Of a DNA stretch of 64,000 bases, positions 28,310-37,879 are shown piece after piece. How positions within the stretch are numbered: the first letter of the stretch is position 1; each line of letters starts with the position of its first letter. The DNA lies in the NCBI GenBank assembly GCA_964523105.1, contig CAZFZN010000008.1:1-64000 (forward strand). The letters run 5' to 3'. This stretch comes from V1-33 sp964523105 (GTDB taxonomy: Bacteria; Verrucomicrobiota; Verrucomicrobiia; Verrucomicrobiales; V1-33). Both the position numbers and the translations under genes were made by a program. The notes below the pieces were generated by a model that was given only the letters and a program-made list of their open reading frames with translations, was not told the DNA's origin and did not search any database.

Positions 28310-29098
28310 ATGCATCCCGCCACCCTTCTGATCACCGCGTTGAGTTGCAGCGCCGTTTCCTGCCTGCACGCCACCACCGTCAGCGTGAATTTCACCGACA
28401 ACGGCTCTGCCGATTCCACCATGGCCTCGACCGACATCGCCGGCGTCCCCGGAGCGGACACGCGCGTCGCCAACTGGAACAATGCCCACGTCAATGGAGC
28501 CGCCGGCTCCCTCGGCGGACTGGTGGATCAAAGCGGATCGCCTGCCGGGGTTTCGATTTCTTGGGCCACCGATCTCGGACAATGGCGTCTCGGCCATGCC
28601 GTGGCGGACGGCGATGACCGCATGTGGAAAGGTTATCTCGACGTGCAAAACAACGCCACCGTCACCGTGACCGGCGTTCCGTTTGTCGGCACCTACGACG
28701 TGTATGTCTATTTCGACGGCGACAACGGCACTGCCTGGCGCGTGGCAAACTTCGCCATCGGCGGCGTGGCGGATGGCGGTGAGGACTCCGAAGACGCCAA
28801 CTGGGGCGTCGCGGGTCAGGAAAATCAGAACCGGCTTTATCAGCTGCCGGTGGCCGGAGGAGCCGGCAATCAAATCTGGCCGGTCAGCCCCAACAACGAC
28901 GAAGGCAATTACGTGGTGCTCTCCGGCATCACCGGATCGTCCTTCACCCTGTCTGCCGCCGGCGGACCCAACGCCAACATTCCCCGCGCCCCCATCAACG
29001 GCTTCCAAATCGTCGGCGTCATCCCCGAGCCAGGCACCGCGGCCCTTGGACTGCTTGGACTGGCCGCACTCTGCGGACGGAGACGGACCCGGCGCTAA
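28310..29098 (+). CDS. PEP-CTERM sorting domain protein
   Basis: A 262-residue exported protein. A signal peptide (about 1-21 from ATG 28310) leads into a beta-rich body with repeated 'GxxDVYVYFDGDNG'-like strands of unknown function. The C-terminus is a canonical PEP-CTERM tripartite signal: PEPGTAALGLLGLAAL, then Arg-rich GRRRTRR. In this system the tag is recognised by an exosortase (EpsH family) and the protein is released or attached in connection with exopolysaccharide production. No exosortase gene is in the window. In-frame ATGs at 28238 and 28268 are possible, but the chosen one best positions the signal peptide. Confidence 0.85.
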   Translation: MHPATLLITALSCSAVSCLHATTVSVNFTDNGSADSTMASTDIAGVPGADTRVANWNNAHVNGAAGSLGGLVDQSGSPAGVSISWATDLGQWRLGHAVADGDDRMWKGYLDVQNNATVTVTGVPFVGTYDVYVYFDGDNGTAWRVANFAIGGVADGGEDSEDANWGVAGQENQNRLYQLPVAGGAGNQIWPVSPNNDEGNYVVLSGITGSSFTLSAAGGPNANIPRAPINGFQIVGVIPEPGTAALGLLGLAALCGRRRTRR

Positions 29099-29202
29099 AA
29101 CGCGCGTCGCCGGTCGCTCTCAAGCATCACCCGCCAGCACCCCAGCCAATCCAGAGAAAGGAGCTCTCCCTCGCTGGCCTGCGGCTGATGGCCGGAGGAA
29201 TT

Positions 29203-29940
29203 CTATGCACTGGTTTCGCCACGCTCTTCACGCAGCGAAGTCATGAGCGTGAACAAGTCCCCGCCGGCGCGGGATTTGATCTCCGCCAGCGGACCGAAGG
29301 CACGGACGCGGCCTTCGTGCAAAAGGCAGAGCGTGTCCGCGAGGCTTTCGGCTGCTTCCAGAATCTGCGTGGTGAAGAGCACGGTGCGTCCCCGTTCCAC
29401 GGCGGCCCTCGCATGACGGCGCAGGGCGTGCAGACCGGCGGGGTCCATGCCGGAGGCGAACGGTTCGTCGAGAAGCCAGAGATCGGGATCCACCGCCAGC
29501 AGTCCTGTCAGGGCGACCTTGTAGGACTGTCCACGGGAAAGCTCACCCGTACCACGTTCCGCCAGGGACAGAATCTCGAATTCCTTGAGCAGTTCAAACA
29601 GGCGCGGGATGGCTTCGGGCCGGTCGGCTTCATAAAGCCGGAGCAGCATGGCGAGATTTTGCAGCACCGTCTCTCCATAGATGAGCGGCGGCACATCCGG
29701 CAGGAACATGAGCCGGCGGCGCTGGGTCATGTCCTCGCGGCGCAGCGGCACGCCGTCCCAGGTGATCGTGCCGCTGTCAGGAGGGGAGATGGTGGACAGC
29801 GCGCGCAGCAGAGTGGACTTCCCGGCCCCGTTCGCTCCAATCACGGCCACAATGCGGCCCGGCGGGATGGTGCAGGTAACTTCGTGCAGCGCGCGAACAG
29901 CGCCATAGCTGCGGGAAACACTTTCAAGATCGAGTGACAT
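29203..29940 (-). CDS. ABC transporter ATP-binding protein
   Basis: A 245-residue ABC ATPase with Walker A GANGAGKST (about 34-42), signature 'ELSRGQ' and Walker B 'LWLLDEPFASGMDP'. It starts 9 bp after the polytopic membrane protein gene at 29950, so the two most likely form one exporter of the ABC-2 type. Substrate unknown. The signature is ELSRGQ rather than the textbook LSGGQ, which is a common variation. Confidence 0.92.
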   Translation of the reverse strand: MSLDLESVSRSYGAVRALHEVTCTIPPGRIVAVIGANGAGKSTLLRALSTISPPDSGTITWDGVPLRREDMTQRRRLMFLPDVPPLIYGETVLQNLAMLLRLYEADRPEAIPRLFELLKEFEILSLAERGTGELSRGQSYKVALTGLLAVDPDLWLLDEPFASGMDPAGLHALRRHARAAVERGRTVLFTTQILEAAESLADTLCLLHEGRVRAFGPLAEIKSRAGGDLFTLMTSLREERGETSA

Positions 29941-29949
29941 GGCGGGAGA

Positions 29950-31746
29950 TCAGGGACGGGGAAAACAAAGGTCCACCAGCCCGCGGCGCAGAAACCGCAG
30001 GCGGAGCGCGGTGATGACGAGGGAAAACAACAGAAAAACCGCTCCAAGGAACAGCCACAGTCCAGGGATTCCAAAATATCTGAGGAGGTCCCGGGAACTG
30101 AGCAGCCAGTATGCGGCGATGAGGCACCCGTAGAACAGCAGGCCGCTGCAAAAATGCAGGATCGCCGCGCCGGGCTGGGCTCTGCTGCTCCAGAAATTCC
30201 GCTGCGCCGCTTTGAACGGCTCACGAGGCAGCGTATTTTGCCACTGAAAGGCGGGAATCAGTATGGCCAGGGTGATCACCGTCATGGGGAGCGCAATGTC
30301 CTCCGGAGGCCGAAGTGCCCACCACAACAGCGGTGCGGCCAGCGCCGCCCAGCCGGCCAGCAGCAGAAAACGGAAAACGAGAGATTTCATGCGCAAAGCG
30401 GCCACGTCGCGCCATGATACCGGCACCATCGCCAGGACCACGATGTGTGGTGGATGCGCTCCCGCGGGATAATCGAGCAGGGCAAAGGGATAGCCGTCGC
30501 CGCCAGGTTGAGAGAATGCGTTCCAGGCCCGAATGCCTGCGTAAAAATAGAGTCCATAGTTGAGGACAAAATTCACCAGATGCCAGGGAGTCAGCGGATC
30601 GGGACCGAACTGCGCTGCCTTCGCTACGAGCCCTGCGAGCAGGAGCCACATCACGTTGAGCAGCCACGATCTTCCAAGGGTGTGGTGGCTGGCCTCCACC
30701 GGGGTTCGCGCCCACTCGCAGATTAGAACCTGGCGCGGAGTATACCAGCGGACGATGAGTCTTTCCCAGAACCCCTGCACTTCCGGGGGGCTTTTCGCAA
30801 AGAGGTCCGCCATGTCCTCCGCACGCATAATGGCTGGCTGCACCGGCGCTCCTGTTTCCGGCGCCGGCATTGTTTCACCGCCCGCTGCGGGCACCGCATC
30901 GTCCTCTTCCAGCAACAAGTCGGTCTCATCAGTCGGCTCCGTCACCCACGGGTTTTCCCTGGCGATCAGGCCGGGCACGATCCGCCGCCAGAGTGGAATC
31001 GCGGCGACGGCCATCACGGCAGCCAGGACAGTAAAAACTGCGGGAACGGCATCGCCGCGCGCGATGCGAAACGGCCACGCCAACGGATTGATCGCATTGA
31101 TGAATTGCGCTTCGGCATCCAGTCCGCTGTCGAGATTCTTGCGGCCAAACACTTGCAGCAGCATGACGCCCGCTCCGGCGGCGACTGTCAGCAGGCCAAC
31201 CCCGCGAAGCAGGATGGCCCATCCACTCCCGTCGTCGCAGCGTTCCCGGTCACAGAAAAACGAAAGCGTCAGGGTCAGCAAAGCCGCTGCCAGCGCCGCG
31301 GTCAGCCCGCGCAGCCACGCGAGCACATCCGTTCCCGCATGGAAGGTCAGCAGGATCACCGTGAAGGCACCGAGACCGACTCCGGCCTGGACGAGCGTGC
31401 TGCGGCAGGCCCTCTGCACTACAGTGGCCACGAGTTCCGAACCAGCCGGGTGATTCGCCAGAAACCGGGCATACTCCACGCTGTAGTGCCCGCGCGCCGC
31501 ATGGAGCCACGGGGCTCTCGCCGCCAGAGCCAGCAACGCGGTCGCGACCACACATTCCGGCCACCAGGGAGCATCCCGTGTGAGGAACGCCATGAACGTT
31601 GTCAGGAAGACCATCAGGAAACCAAAAAAGGCCCAGGACTGAATATCGTTCCAAAACTTCCCCAACAGGTTGGGGCGCCGAACGCCGGACCGGCGGGCTT
31701 CCTCCCGCAGGGATTCAAGGAATGTGGGATCGCTCAGCCGCTCCAT
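29950..31746 (-). CDS. ABC-2-type polytopic membrane protein (permease partner)
   Basis: A 598-residue membrane protein with about twelve hydrophobic segments in two blocks (about 30-260 and 345-590), separated by a charged acidic cytosolic stretch of about 80 residues ('DETDLLLEEDD...'). No named domain is obvious, but the ATPase gene 9 bp downstream and the overall shape indicate the membrane component of an ABC exporter with both halves in one chain. There is no signal peptide. Substrate unknown. Confidence 0.72.
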   Translation of the reverse strand: MERLSDPTFLESLREEARRSGVRRPNLLGKFWNDIQSWAFFGFLMVFLTTFMAFLTRDAPWWPECVVATALLALAARAPWLHAARGHYSVEYARFLANHPAGSELVATVVQRACRSTLVQAGVGLGAFTVILLTFHAGTDVLAWLRGLTAALAAALLTLTLSFFCDRERCDDGSGWAILLRGVGLLTVAAGAGVMLLQVFGRKNLDSGLDAEAQFINAINPLAWPFRIARGDAVPAVFTVLAAVMAVAAIPLWRRIVPGLIARENPWVTEPTDETDLLLEEDDAVPAAGGETMPAPETGAPVQPAIMRAEDMADLFAKSPPEVQGFWERLIVRWYTPRQVLICEWARTPVEASHHTLGRSWLLNVMWLLLAGLVAKAAQFGPDPLTPWHLVNFVLNYGLYFYAGIRAWNAFSQPGGDGYPFALLDYPAGAHPPHIVVLAMVPVSWRDVAALRMKSLVFRFLLLAGWAALAAPLLWWALRPPEDIALPMTVITLAILIPAFQWQNTLPREPFKAAQRNFWSSRAQPGAAILHFCSGLLFYGCLIAAYWLLSSRDLLRYFGIPGLWLFLGAVFLLFSLVITALRLRFLRRGLVDLCFPRP

Positions 31747-31872
31747 GCTTGTCTCATGTCAGGCAACCGCGCTGCGAATTCAAGCAAGGTTCCGGCGCAA
31801 TTCCGGCCGTGAGCCCGCCATCCTGCCGTTGCGCACCGGTTGCATTTCCGCGTAGCGAGCGGCCCGTGTCGC

Positions 31873-32601
31873 ATGGCCTCGCTTTCCGACCACATCCTCG
31901 CCGCCGCCGATGAAATGCGCTCGGCGCTGCGCCCGCTCACCTTCACCGCGCCGGTGACGCATGTTTACCATCCGCTGGACTATGCGTGGCGCGCGCATTC
32001 GGCATATGTGCGCCGCTTTGGAGACGCAAAGAAGCGCGTGCTCTTTCTCGGCATGAATCCGGGCCCGTTCGGCATGGCGCAAACAGGCGTGCCGTTCGGC
32101 GAAATCGCCGCGGTGCGCGACTGGATGGGCATCAGCGAACCGGTGGACCGCCCCGCCAACGAGCATCCGAAGCGGCCCATCACAGGCTTCGACTGCAATC
32201 GCAGCGAAGTCAGCGGGCGCCGCCTCTGGGGCTGGGCGCGCGACACTTTCGGCACTGCGGAGGACTTTTTCCGCGAGCATTATGTGGTGAACTACTGCCC
32301 GCTCGTCTGGATGAGCGAAAGCGGCGCCAATCTGACGCCAGATAAGCTGCCCGGCCCGGCGATGGCGCCCGTGGAGCGCGCCTGCGATGCACATCTGGCC
32401 AAAGTGATCGGCATTCTGAAACCGGAATGGCTCGTCGGCGTCGGTGGCTTCGCCGAGGAAAAACTTCACAACGTGGCCGGCGACAGCGGAGCGAAGATCA
32501 CCCGCATTCCCCATCCCAGTCCCGCCAATCCCGCCGCCAACAAAGACTGGTCCGGCGCCGCCATGCAGGCGCTGCGGGCCGCCGGCGTTTTGCGGGCGTG
32601 A
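31873..32601 (+). CDS. SMUG1-type uracil-DNA glycosylase
   Basis: A 242-residue member of the uracil-DNA glycosylase superfamily, closest to SMUG1. It removes uracil and oxidised pyrimidines from DNA to start base-excision repair. Motif 1 is GMNPGPFGMAQTGVPFG (about 60-76), with Asn62 in the catalytic position typical of SMUG1. Motif 2 is 'HPSPANPAANKDW' (about 209-221), containing the conserved His. SMUG1 was first known from animals and occurs in a limited set of bacteria, including Verrucomicrobiota and Planctomycetes. ATG 31873 is preferred to 31840, which adds only 11 residues. Confidence 0.93.
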   Translation: MASLSDHILAAADEMRSALRPLTFTAPVTHVYHPLDYAWRAHSAYVRRFGDAKKRVLFLGMNPGPFGMAQTGVPFGEIAAVRDWMGISEPVDRPANEHPKRPITGFDCNRSEVSGRRLWGWARDTFGTAEDFFREHYVVNYCPLVWMSESGANLTPDKLPGPAMAPVERACDAHLAKVIGILKPEWLVGVGGFAEEKLHNVAGDSGAKITRIPHPSPANPAANKDWSGAAMQALRAAGVLRA

Positions 32602-32616
32602 CCGCCGGCAGTGAAC

Positions 32617-32823
32617 TCACTCTGCCGCCCCGGGTTCGCCGGGCTTGAGCAGCACCGCACCTTTGAGCAGACGGCAAAATTCCTTTTTGGTGACCTTGTG
32701 CAGTGTCCCTTCCCTGGAAGCCGGGTTCGCCATCACTTTGTATTCGATCGCCATGCGCGCCCATTTTACGATGCGGTAGTACTCCGCGTCCTTTTTCCAG
32801 ATCTGTCCCTGTTCGAGTTTCAT
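32617..32823 (-). CDS. Small conserved-looking hypothetical protein
   Basis: A 68-residue basic protein (MKLEQGQIWKKDAEYYRIVK...) ending in 'KKEFCRLLKGAVLLKPG'. The composition, with Lys, Tyr and Trp spread along the chain, looks like a real small protein rather than a shadow frame, and I have an impression of similar short proteins in Verrucomicrobiota. I chose ATG 32823 because the frame upstream of it turns Arg/Pro-rich. No domain recognised. It lies convergent to the glycosylase gene with a 15-bp gap. Confidence 0.6.
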   Translation of the reverse strand: MKLEQGQIWKKDAEYYRIVKWARMAIEYKVMANPASREGTLHKVTKKEFCRLLKGAVLLKPGEPGAAE

Positions 32824-32993
32824 GCGGTGCGGTAGCGCCAGCCGGAGACGCCCGCCAGGGTTTTTGCCTGACGCCACTGCTGCTGATGGTTTCCAGGTCC
32901 GCGCGGCTGGTGGACCGGGAACCAAACCAGGCAACCGGCGAAGCGGCGATCGTTGCACCGCGCCTGCCGGCATTGTAAGTGACTGCCGTATCC

Positions 32994-33980
<987 letters not shown>

Positions 33981-33983
33981 ATC

Positions 33984-34424
33984 ATGACAGCAACGTCTAG
34001 TCCCTGGAAGTGGCCGCCGCGCCTTAGATTTCTCCTGTGGCGTTGGAAACGGCACCACAGTGAGTTGGATATTCCTTGGCAGGACTTCGCGGAGTTCGAT
34101 CTGTTCCCATCGGCTGAAGTGGTGCTCAAAGAGTTCTTCGGTTTACGACTCCCCCCGCTTGGAGGCGGACGCGTCGAAATCAATCCGGTTCTACTTATCG
34201 GAATGAGAGAGCATTTAGATGAACTGGCCGCTGCCCGTGGAATTTCATTTTTCCCGCTGGGAGAAATCGATGGTGGTGATGCCTTCATACTCATCGACGA
34301 AGCCGGCCGTCTGTATTCATGGTTCGGACCGCTCTTACAAATGGGCGAACGTTTCGATGACGGATTGAAGCGGGTTGTGCATGGGAAGAAATTTCGCGGA
34401 GTCACCTACAGCGGAGTTACGTAA
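33984..34424 (+). CDS. SUKH-3-like immunity-type protein (orphan)
   Basis: A 146-residue soluble protein. The C-terminal half, 'FFPLGEIDGGDAFILIDEAG' with a following 'RLYSWFG', then 'MGERFDDGLKRVV', matches the SUKH-3 pattern: an initial Pro-Gly-Glu turn, 'I-D-E-x-G-R-x-Y' and a final helix. SUKH proteins are immunity partners of nuclease-type polymorphic toxins, but many occur without a toxin. Here the gene follows the nitrilase gene by three bases and has no toxin beside it. The nearest toxin-like gene is the RHS protein 22 kb away. Base composition is slightly lower in GC than the neighbours. Confidence 0.6.
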   Translation: MTATSSPWKWPPRLRFLLWRWKRHHSELDIPWQDFAEFDLFPSAEVVLKEFFGLRLPPLGGGRVEINPVLLIGMREHLDELAAARGISFFPLGEIDGGDAFILIDEAGRLYSWFGPLLQMGERFDDGLKRVVHGKKFRGVTYSGVT

Positions 34425-34466
34425 TGGAAAGCCGCGCGCTTTTTTCGTTTCATCGCAGGCACGCTT

Positions 34467-36536
34467 ATGAAACGCCGCCACTTTCTCCAAACCGGTACCG
34501 CCGCGCCGTTGGCCTGCTGCGGCCTTACGCATCTGTTCACCGCGGAGCCCGGCCGCGCGGCTGAGGCTGCCGTCGCCAGCCGGCTGGTGCTCGGCAGCAA
34601 CATTCGCGATTACCTCTCAGGGGAAGCCAAACGCATTACCGACGGCGCGCTCGCGGACTTTGTTTTCGCCGCAGATCACAAGCGGCTGCTGCCGGAAAAG
34701 CGCCGGCAGTACTTCGAGATGATGGGCCTCGATCACTGGTGGACAGAGAAGCGCGATGCGCCGCCGGTGACCGTCACCGGCGTCGTCGAGCGCGAGCACT
34801 ACCGCATTGAGAAACTCTACTTCGAGAGCGTGCCCAAACTCTGCGCGACCGCCAATCTCTACGTGCCTAAGAAGATAGACGGCAAAGTGCCGGCAGTGCT
34901 TTACGTGTGCGGGCACTCGAAGAATCAGAACGTCGCCTTTCAGGCCCATGCGCGGAAGTTCGCGGAACTCGGCTTCGTCTGCATGATCGTGGAGACGATT
35001 CAACTCGGCGAAGTGGAGGGTTATCATCACGGGTGCTACCGCGAAGGCTGGTGGCACTGGTATTCGCGCGGCTATACGCCCGCCGGCATCGAACTGATGA
35101 ACGGCATTCGCGCGCTCGACGTGCTGGCGCAGCGGCAGGAGGTGGATGCGGAGAAACTCGGCGTCACCGGCATCTCCGGCGGCGGTGCCGCATCGTGGTG
35201 GATCGCGGCGGGAGACGAACGGATCAAAGCCGCCGCGCCCGTTTGCGGCACGGCGACGCTCTTCTCACACATTCACGACCGCACCATTGACGGTCATTGC
35301 GACTGCATGTGGTGGGTCAATTCCTACCGCTGGGATCTCGCCGACATCGGCGCGCTCATTGCTCCGCGTCTGCTCATGATTGCCTCTGCGGACAAGGACG
35401 GCATTTTCACCATCGAATCCATCCGGCAAATTCATTCGCAGCTTCGCGGTCTGTATGGAAAGCTGGGCGCAGAGAAAAACCTGCGGCTCGTCGAAACTCC
35501 CGGCGGGCATTCCTATCACGAACGGTCGCGCACGGAAATCTTCTCGTTCTTCATCAAGCACCTCATGGGCCGCGACGTGCCCGCGGCGGAAGCAGGCGAC
35601 ATTGACGAGCGTCCGGAGTCGCAGGAGAAGCCGGAGACGCTGCGCGTCTTTGTGAACGAGCCGCCGGCCGGTAACCGCACGGCCACGATTCAGGATGACT
35701 TTTTCAAGTGGCCCTCGCATGTAGAGATCGGTGATCTCGCGGAGTATGGAGGCGAGCGTGCAAGAGTCATTACCTTACTAAAGCGTAGAACATTCGGCGC
35801 CTTTCCGGCAAACCCGCCGCCGCTGGATGTGCAGGTGGACTACGAATTCGATGAAGACGTGCGCGGCTACCGCTTCGGATTCACTTCCGAGCCCGGCTGG
35901 CGACTCAAGGGTCAGACATTCCTGCGCAAACAAACGGCGGTTCCTGCGCCGGTTGTCGTGGGGCTGCGCTCACCCGCGGAAGGCCGCTGGGAAACACGCT
36001 CCTTTCTGCTCGGACTCAATGCCCCCTGGCTGCGCGTCGCCGTGGAAACCCGCGGCACCGGCGACACGGCATGGGCGGAGGAACTGAACTGGCACCTTCG
36101 CCGCGCCGCCGCGTGGACCGGCCGCACCATTGCCTCCATGCGCGTCTGGGACACACTGCGCGCACTGGAAGCGGCACGGCAACTCCCCTCAGCGGATGCG
36201 AAAATCGTCTCCCTCGCCGCCCGCGGCGAAATGTGTGCCGTCGCTCTCTACGCCGCGCTGCTGGACGGAAACTTGCGCACGCTGTTCCTGGAAAATCCTC
36301 CAGCCACGCAGAACGCACCCGGCGAAAAAGACGGCCGCGGTCCGGCGCTGGAAATGCTCGCCTGTCTCCACATCACCGACCTGCCGTACGTGGCCGGCCT
36401 GTTGTGGCCGACTGAAGTGGTGCTGATCGGAAACGCTCCTGCCACTTATGAATGGGCCGAGGGGCTCTACAAAAGACTCGGCGCGCCCGGACGCATTTCG
36501 CGAGTGAAGAACATTGGAGAATGGAAACCGGCATAA
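34467..36536 (+). CDS. Tat-exported tandem alpha/beta-hydrolase (acetylxylan esterase-like)
   Basis: A 689-residue protein. The N-terminus MKRRHFLQTG is a twin-arginine signal, with export of a folded protein expected. The first hydrolase domain (about 40-385) contains the nucleophile elbow GISGGG (Ser near 236), an Asp in 'ASADKDGIF' and His in 'PGGHSYH', resembling acetylxylan esterase/glucuronoyl esterase-type hydrolases. The second domain (about 440-689) keeps the overall layout, but its elbow position reads 'LAARGEMCA' and no catalytic Ser is visible. It is probably active through the first domain on plant or algal glycan esters. The gene stands alone. Confidence 0.8.
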   Translation: MKRRHFLQTGTAAPLACCGLTHLFTAEPGRAAEAAVASRLVLGSNIRDYLSGEAKRITDGALADFVFAADHKRLLPEKRRQYFEMMGLDHWWTEKRDAPPVTVTGVVEREHYRIEKLYFESVPKLCATANLYVPKKIDGKVPAVLYVCGHSKNQNVAFQAHARKFAELGFVCMIVETIQLGEVEGYHHGCYREGWWHWYSRGYTPAGIELMNGIRALDVLAQRQEVDAEKLGVTGISGGGAASWWIAAGDERIKAAAPVCGTATLFSHIHDRTIDGHCDCMWWVNSYRWDLADIGALIAPRLLMIASADKDGIFTIESIRQIHSQLRGLYGKLGAEKNLRLVETPGGHSYHERSRTEIFSFFIKHLMGRDVPAAEAGDIDERPESQEKPETLRVFVNEPPAGNRTATIQDDFFKWPSHVEIGDLAEYGGERARVITLLKRRTFGAFPANPPPLDVQVDYEFDEDVRGYRFGFTSEPGWRLKGQTFLRKQTAVPAPVVVGLRSPAEGRWETRSFLLGLNAPWLRVAVETRGTGDTAWAEELNWHLRRAAAWTGRTIASMRVWDTLRALEAARQLPSADAKIVSLAARGEMCAVALYAALLDGNLRTLFLENPPATQNAPGEKDGRGPALEMLACLHITDLPYVAGLLWPTEVVLIGNAPATYEWAEGLYKRLGAPGRISRVKNIGEWKPA

Positions 36537-36615
36537 CGAGCGGGCACAGCTTTCGCTGCCCGTGGTGCGCCAGCCGGCATCCTGGCTGAAACGCTGCTGC
36601 GCCGGAGAAGTTTGT

Positions 36616-37875
36616 TCAATCGTCCGCGCCGGATGTTGAGAGGATGCGGCGTGCCGCGACTTGCTCGTCGGCAGGCAGTGCATTGAGCCAGGGTTCCAGC
36701 GCCGCCTGATTTCCGGCGCGGGCGGTGCGCTGGAGGATGCGGCGCACGGCGGCTTCCCGCAGGGCGCGATCGGCGACGCTGCTCTGCGTGGTCGTCAGCA
36801 GGGCCGCGGGATCGTCGAGCGGGCGGCCGGCGTAATGACTGGCGAGCAGCCAGTCGCGCTGAGCGGGTGCGAGGTCTTTGACGGCGGCGACGACGTAAGG
36901 TGTTTCCAGGTCGCCGAACTTGTGGATGAGAACCGGCGCGGCGGGATCGCTGAAAAGCGCGAAGTCCTCCGCGGGGCGTTGCCGCATCCATTCCAGGGCA
37001 CCTTTGGCATCCGCGGTGGCCATGTTGCCGAGAAGCATGGCCAGCGAACGCCGCAGCATCTCGTTGTCTCTGGCGTACGGCAGCGCGGCCTCCAGCATCT
37101 CGCGCGGGATTTTGTCACCGCCGGACATGGTCAGCGAGTAGAGCAATTCTGCGCGGCTTTCGTCGTCGGCGAGCTCCTCCAGGCGGGCGAGCGCCGCGCG
37201 CGGGTCGTTCAGCCCCTGCATCATGATGCTCTGCTCCAGGGCATCGTCGTGGACATCGGGATCGGCAAAGCTGCCGCTGAGCTGCTTGAGTAATTCGGGA
37301 TCGCTCTGCGCCAGCACCATGCCCGCCACGCCCATGAAGCCGGCCTTCGCGTTCGTGTCCGGCTGGGCGTGAAACCACTTCAGCGCCGCGGCCCGGTCGC
37401 GGATGAGCCAGTCGTGCATGATGAGTGAAAAGGCGCTGGAGTCGTTCTTCGTTCGCGCCAGCGCTCCCGCGAGCTTGAGAGCCGCCGCGGGATCGAACTC
37501 CGCCAGTCTTGCCAGCGCCATGGCGGTGTAGGAGCCAGTCAGGTCATCGCCGTCTTCAATACCGGCGGCGAGCAAAGCCTCGACTTCACCGCGGTTCAGA
37601 TGCCGGAAGTAATCCATCGCCTCCAGCATCCCGCGGAACATGCTGCGCGAGGTGACGACTTCACTGCCATCCGCGCGGCGAAGTGCGGAATCGTCTTCGC
37701 GCCTGGTTTTGGGTTTCGACTTTGTCGCCGGCGTTGTGGGAGAAGATGCCGGCACCGGAGCCGCCGCAGGCGAGGCGAGCTGTGCGCGAAGATCGGCGAC
37801 AGCAGCGCGCTGCTGCCACCAGAGCGCGGCGGCGAAAGCGGCGGTGAGGATGAACGTTGTCAGAAACGGGCGCAT
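36616..37875 (-). CDS. Membrane-anchored helical-repeat protein paired with the sigma factor
   Basis: A 419-residue protein with an N-terminal membrane anchor (about 3-19, MRPFLTTFILTAAFAAALWW), a Pro/Ala-rich linker, a basic segment, and then helical repeats with 'AALKWFHAQPD', 'ALEWMRQRPAED' and similar motifs. The repeats resemble those of the sigma factor's extracytoplasmic tail upstream, so the genes look paralogous in that part. It starts 4 bp after the sigma factor stop, indicating one transcript. Function unknown; a sensor or partner of the membrane-tethered sigma factor is the natural guess. The reading frame is open far upstream, but the ATG at 37875 begins the anchor. Confidence 0.7.
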   Translation of the reverse strand: MRPFLTTFILTAAFAAALWWQQRAAVADLRAQLASPAAAPVPASSPTTPATKSKPKTRREDDSALRRADGSEVVTSRSMFRGMLEAMDYFRHLNRGEVEALLAAGIEDGDDLTGSYTAMALARLAEFDPAAALKLAGALARTKNDSSAFSLIMHDWLIRDRAAALKWFHAQPDTNAKAGFMGVAGMVLAQSDPELLKQLSGSFADPDVHDDALEQSIMMQGLNDPRAALARLEELADDESRAELLYSLTMSGGDKIPREMLEAALPYARDNEMLRRSLAMLLGNMATADAKGALEWMRQRPAEDFALFSDPAAPVLIHKFGDLETPYVVAAVKDLAPAQRDWLLASHYAGRPLDDPAALLTTTQSSVADRALREAAVRRILQRTARAGNQAALEPWLNALPADEQVAARRILSTSGADD

Positions 37876-37879
37876 GGAT

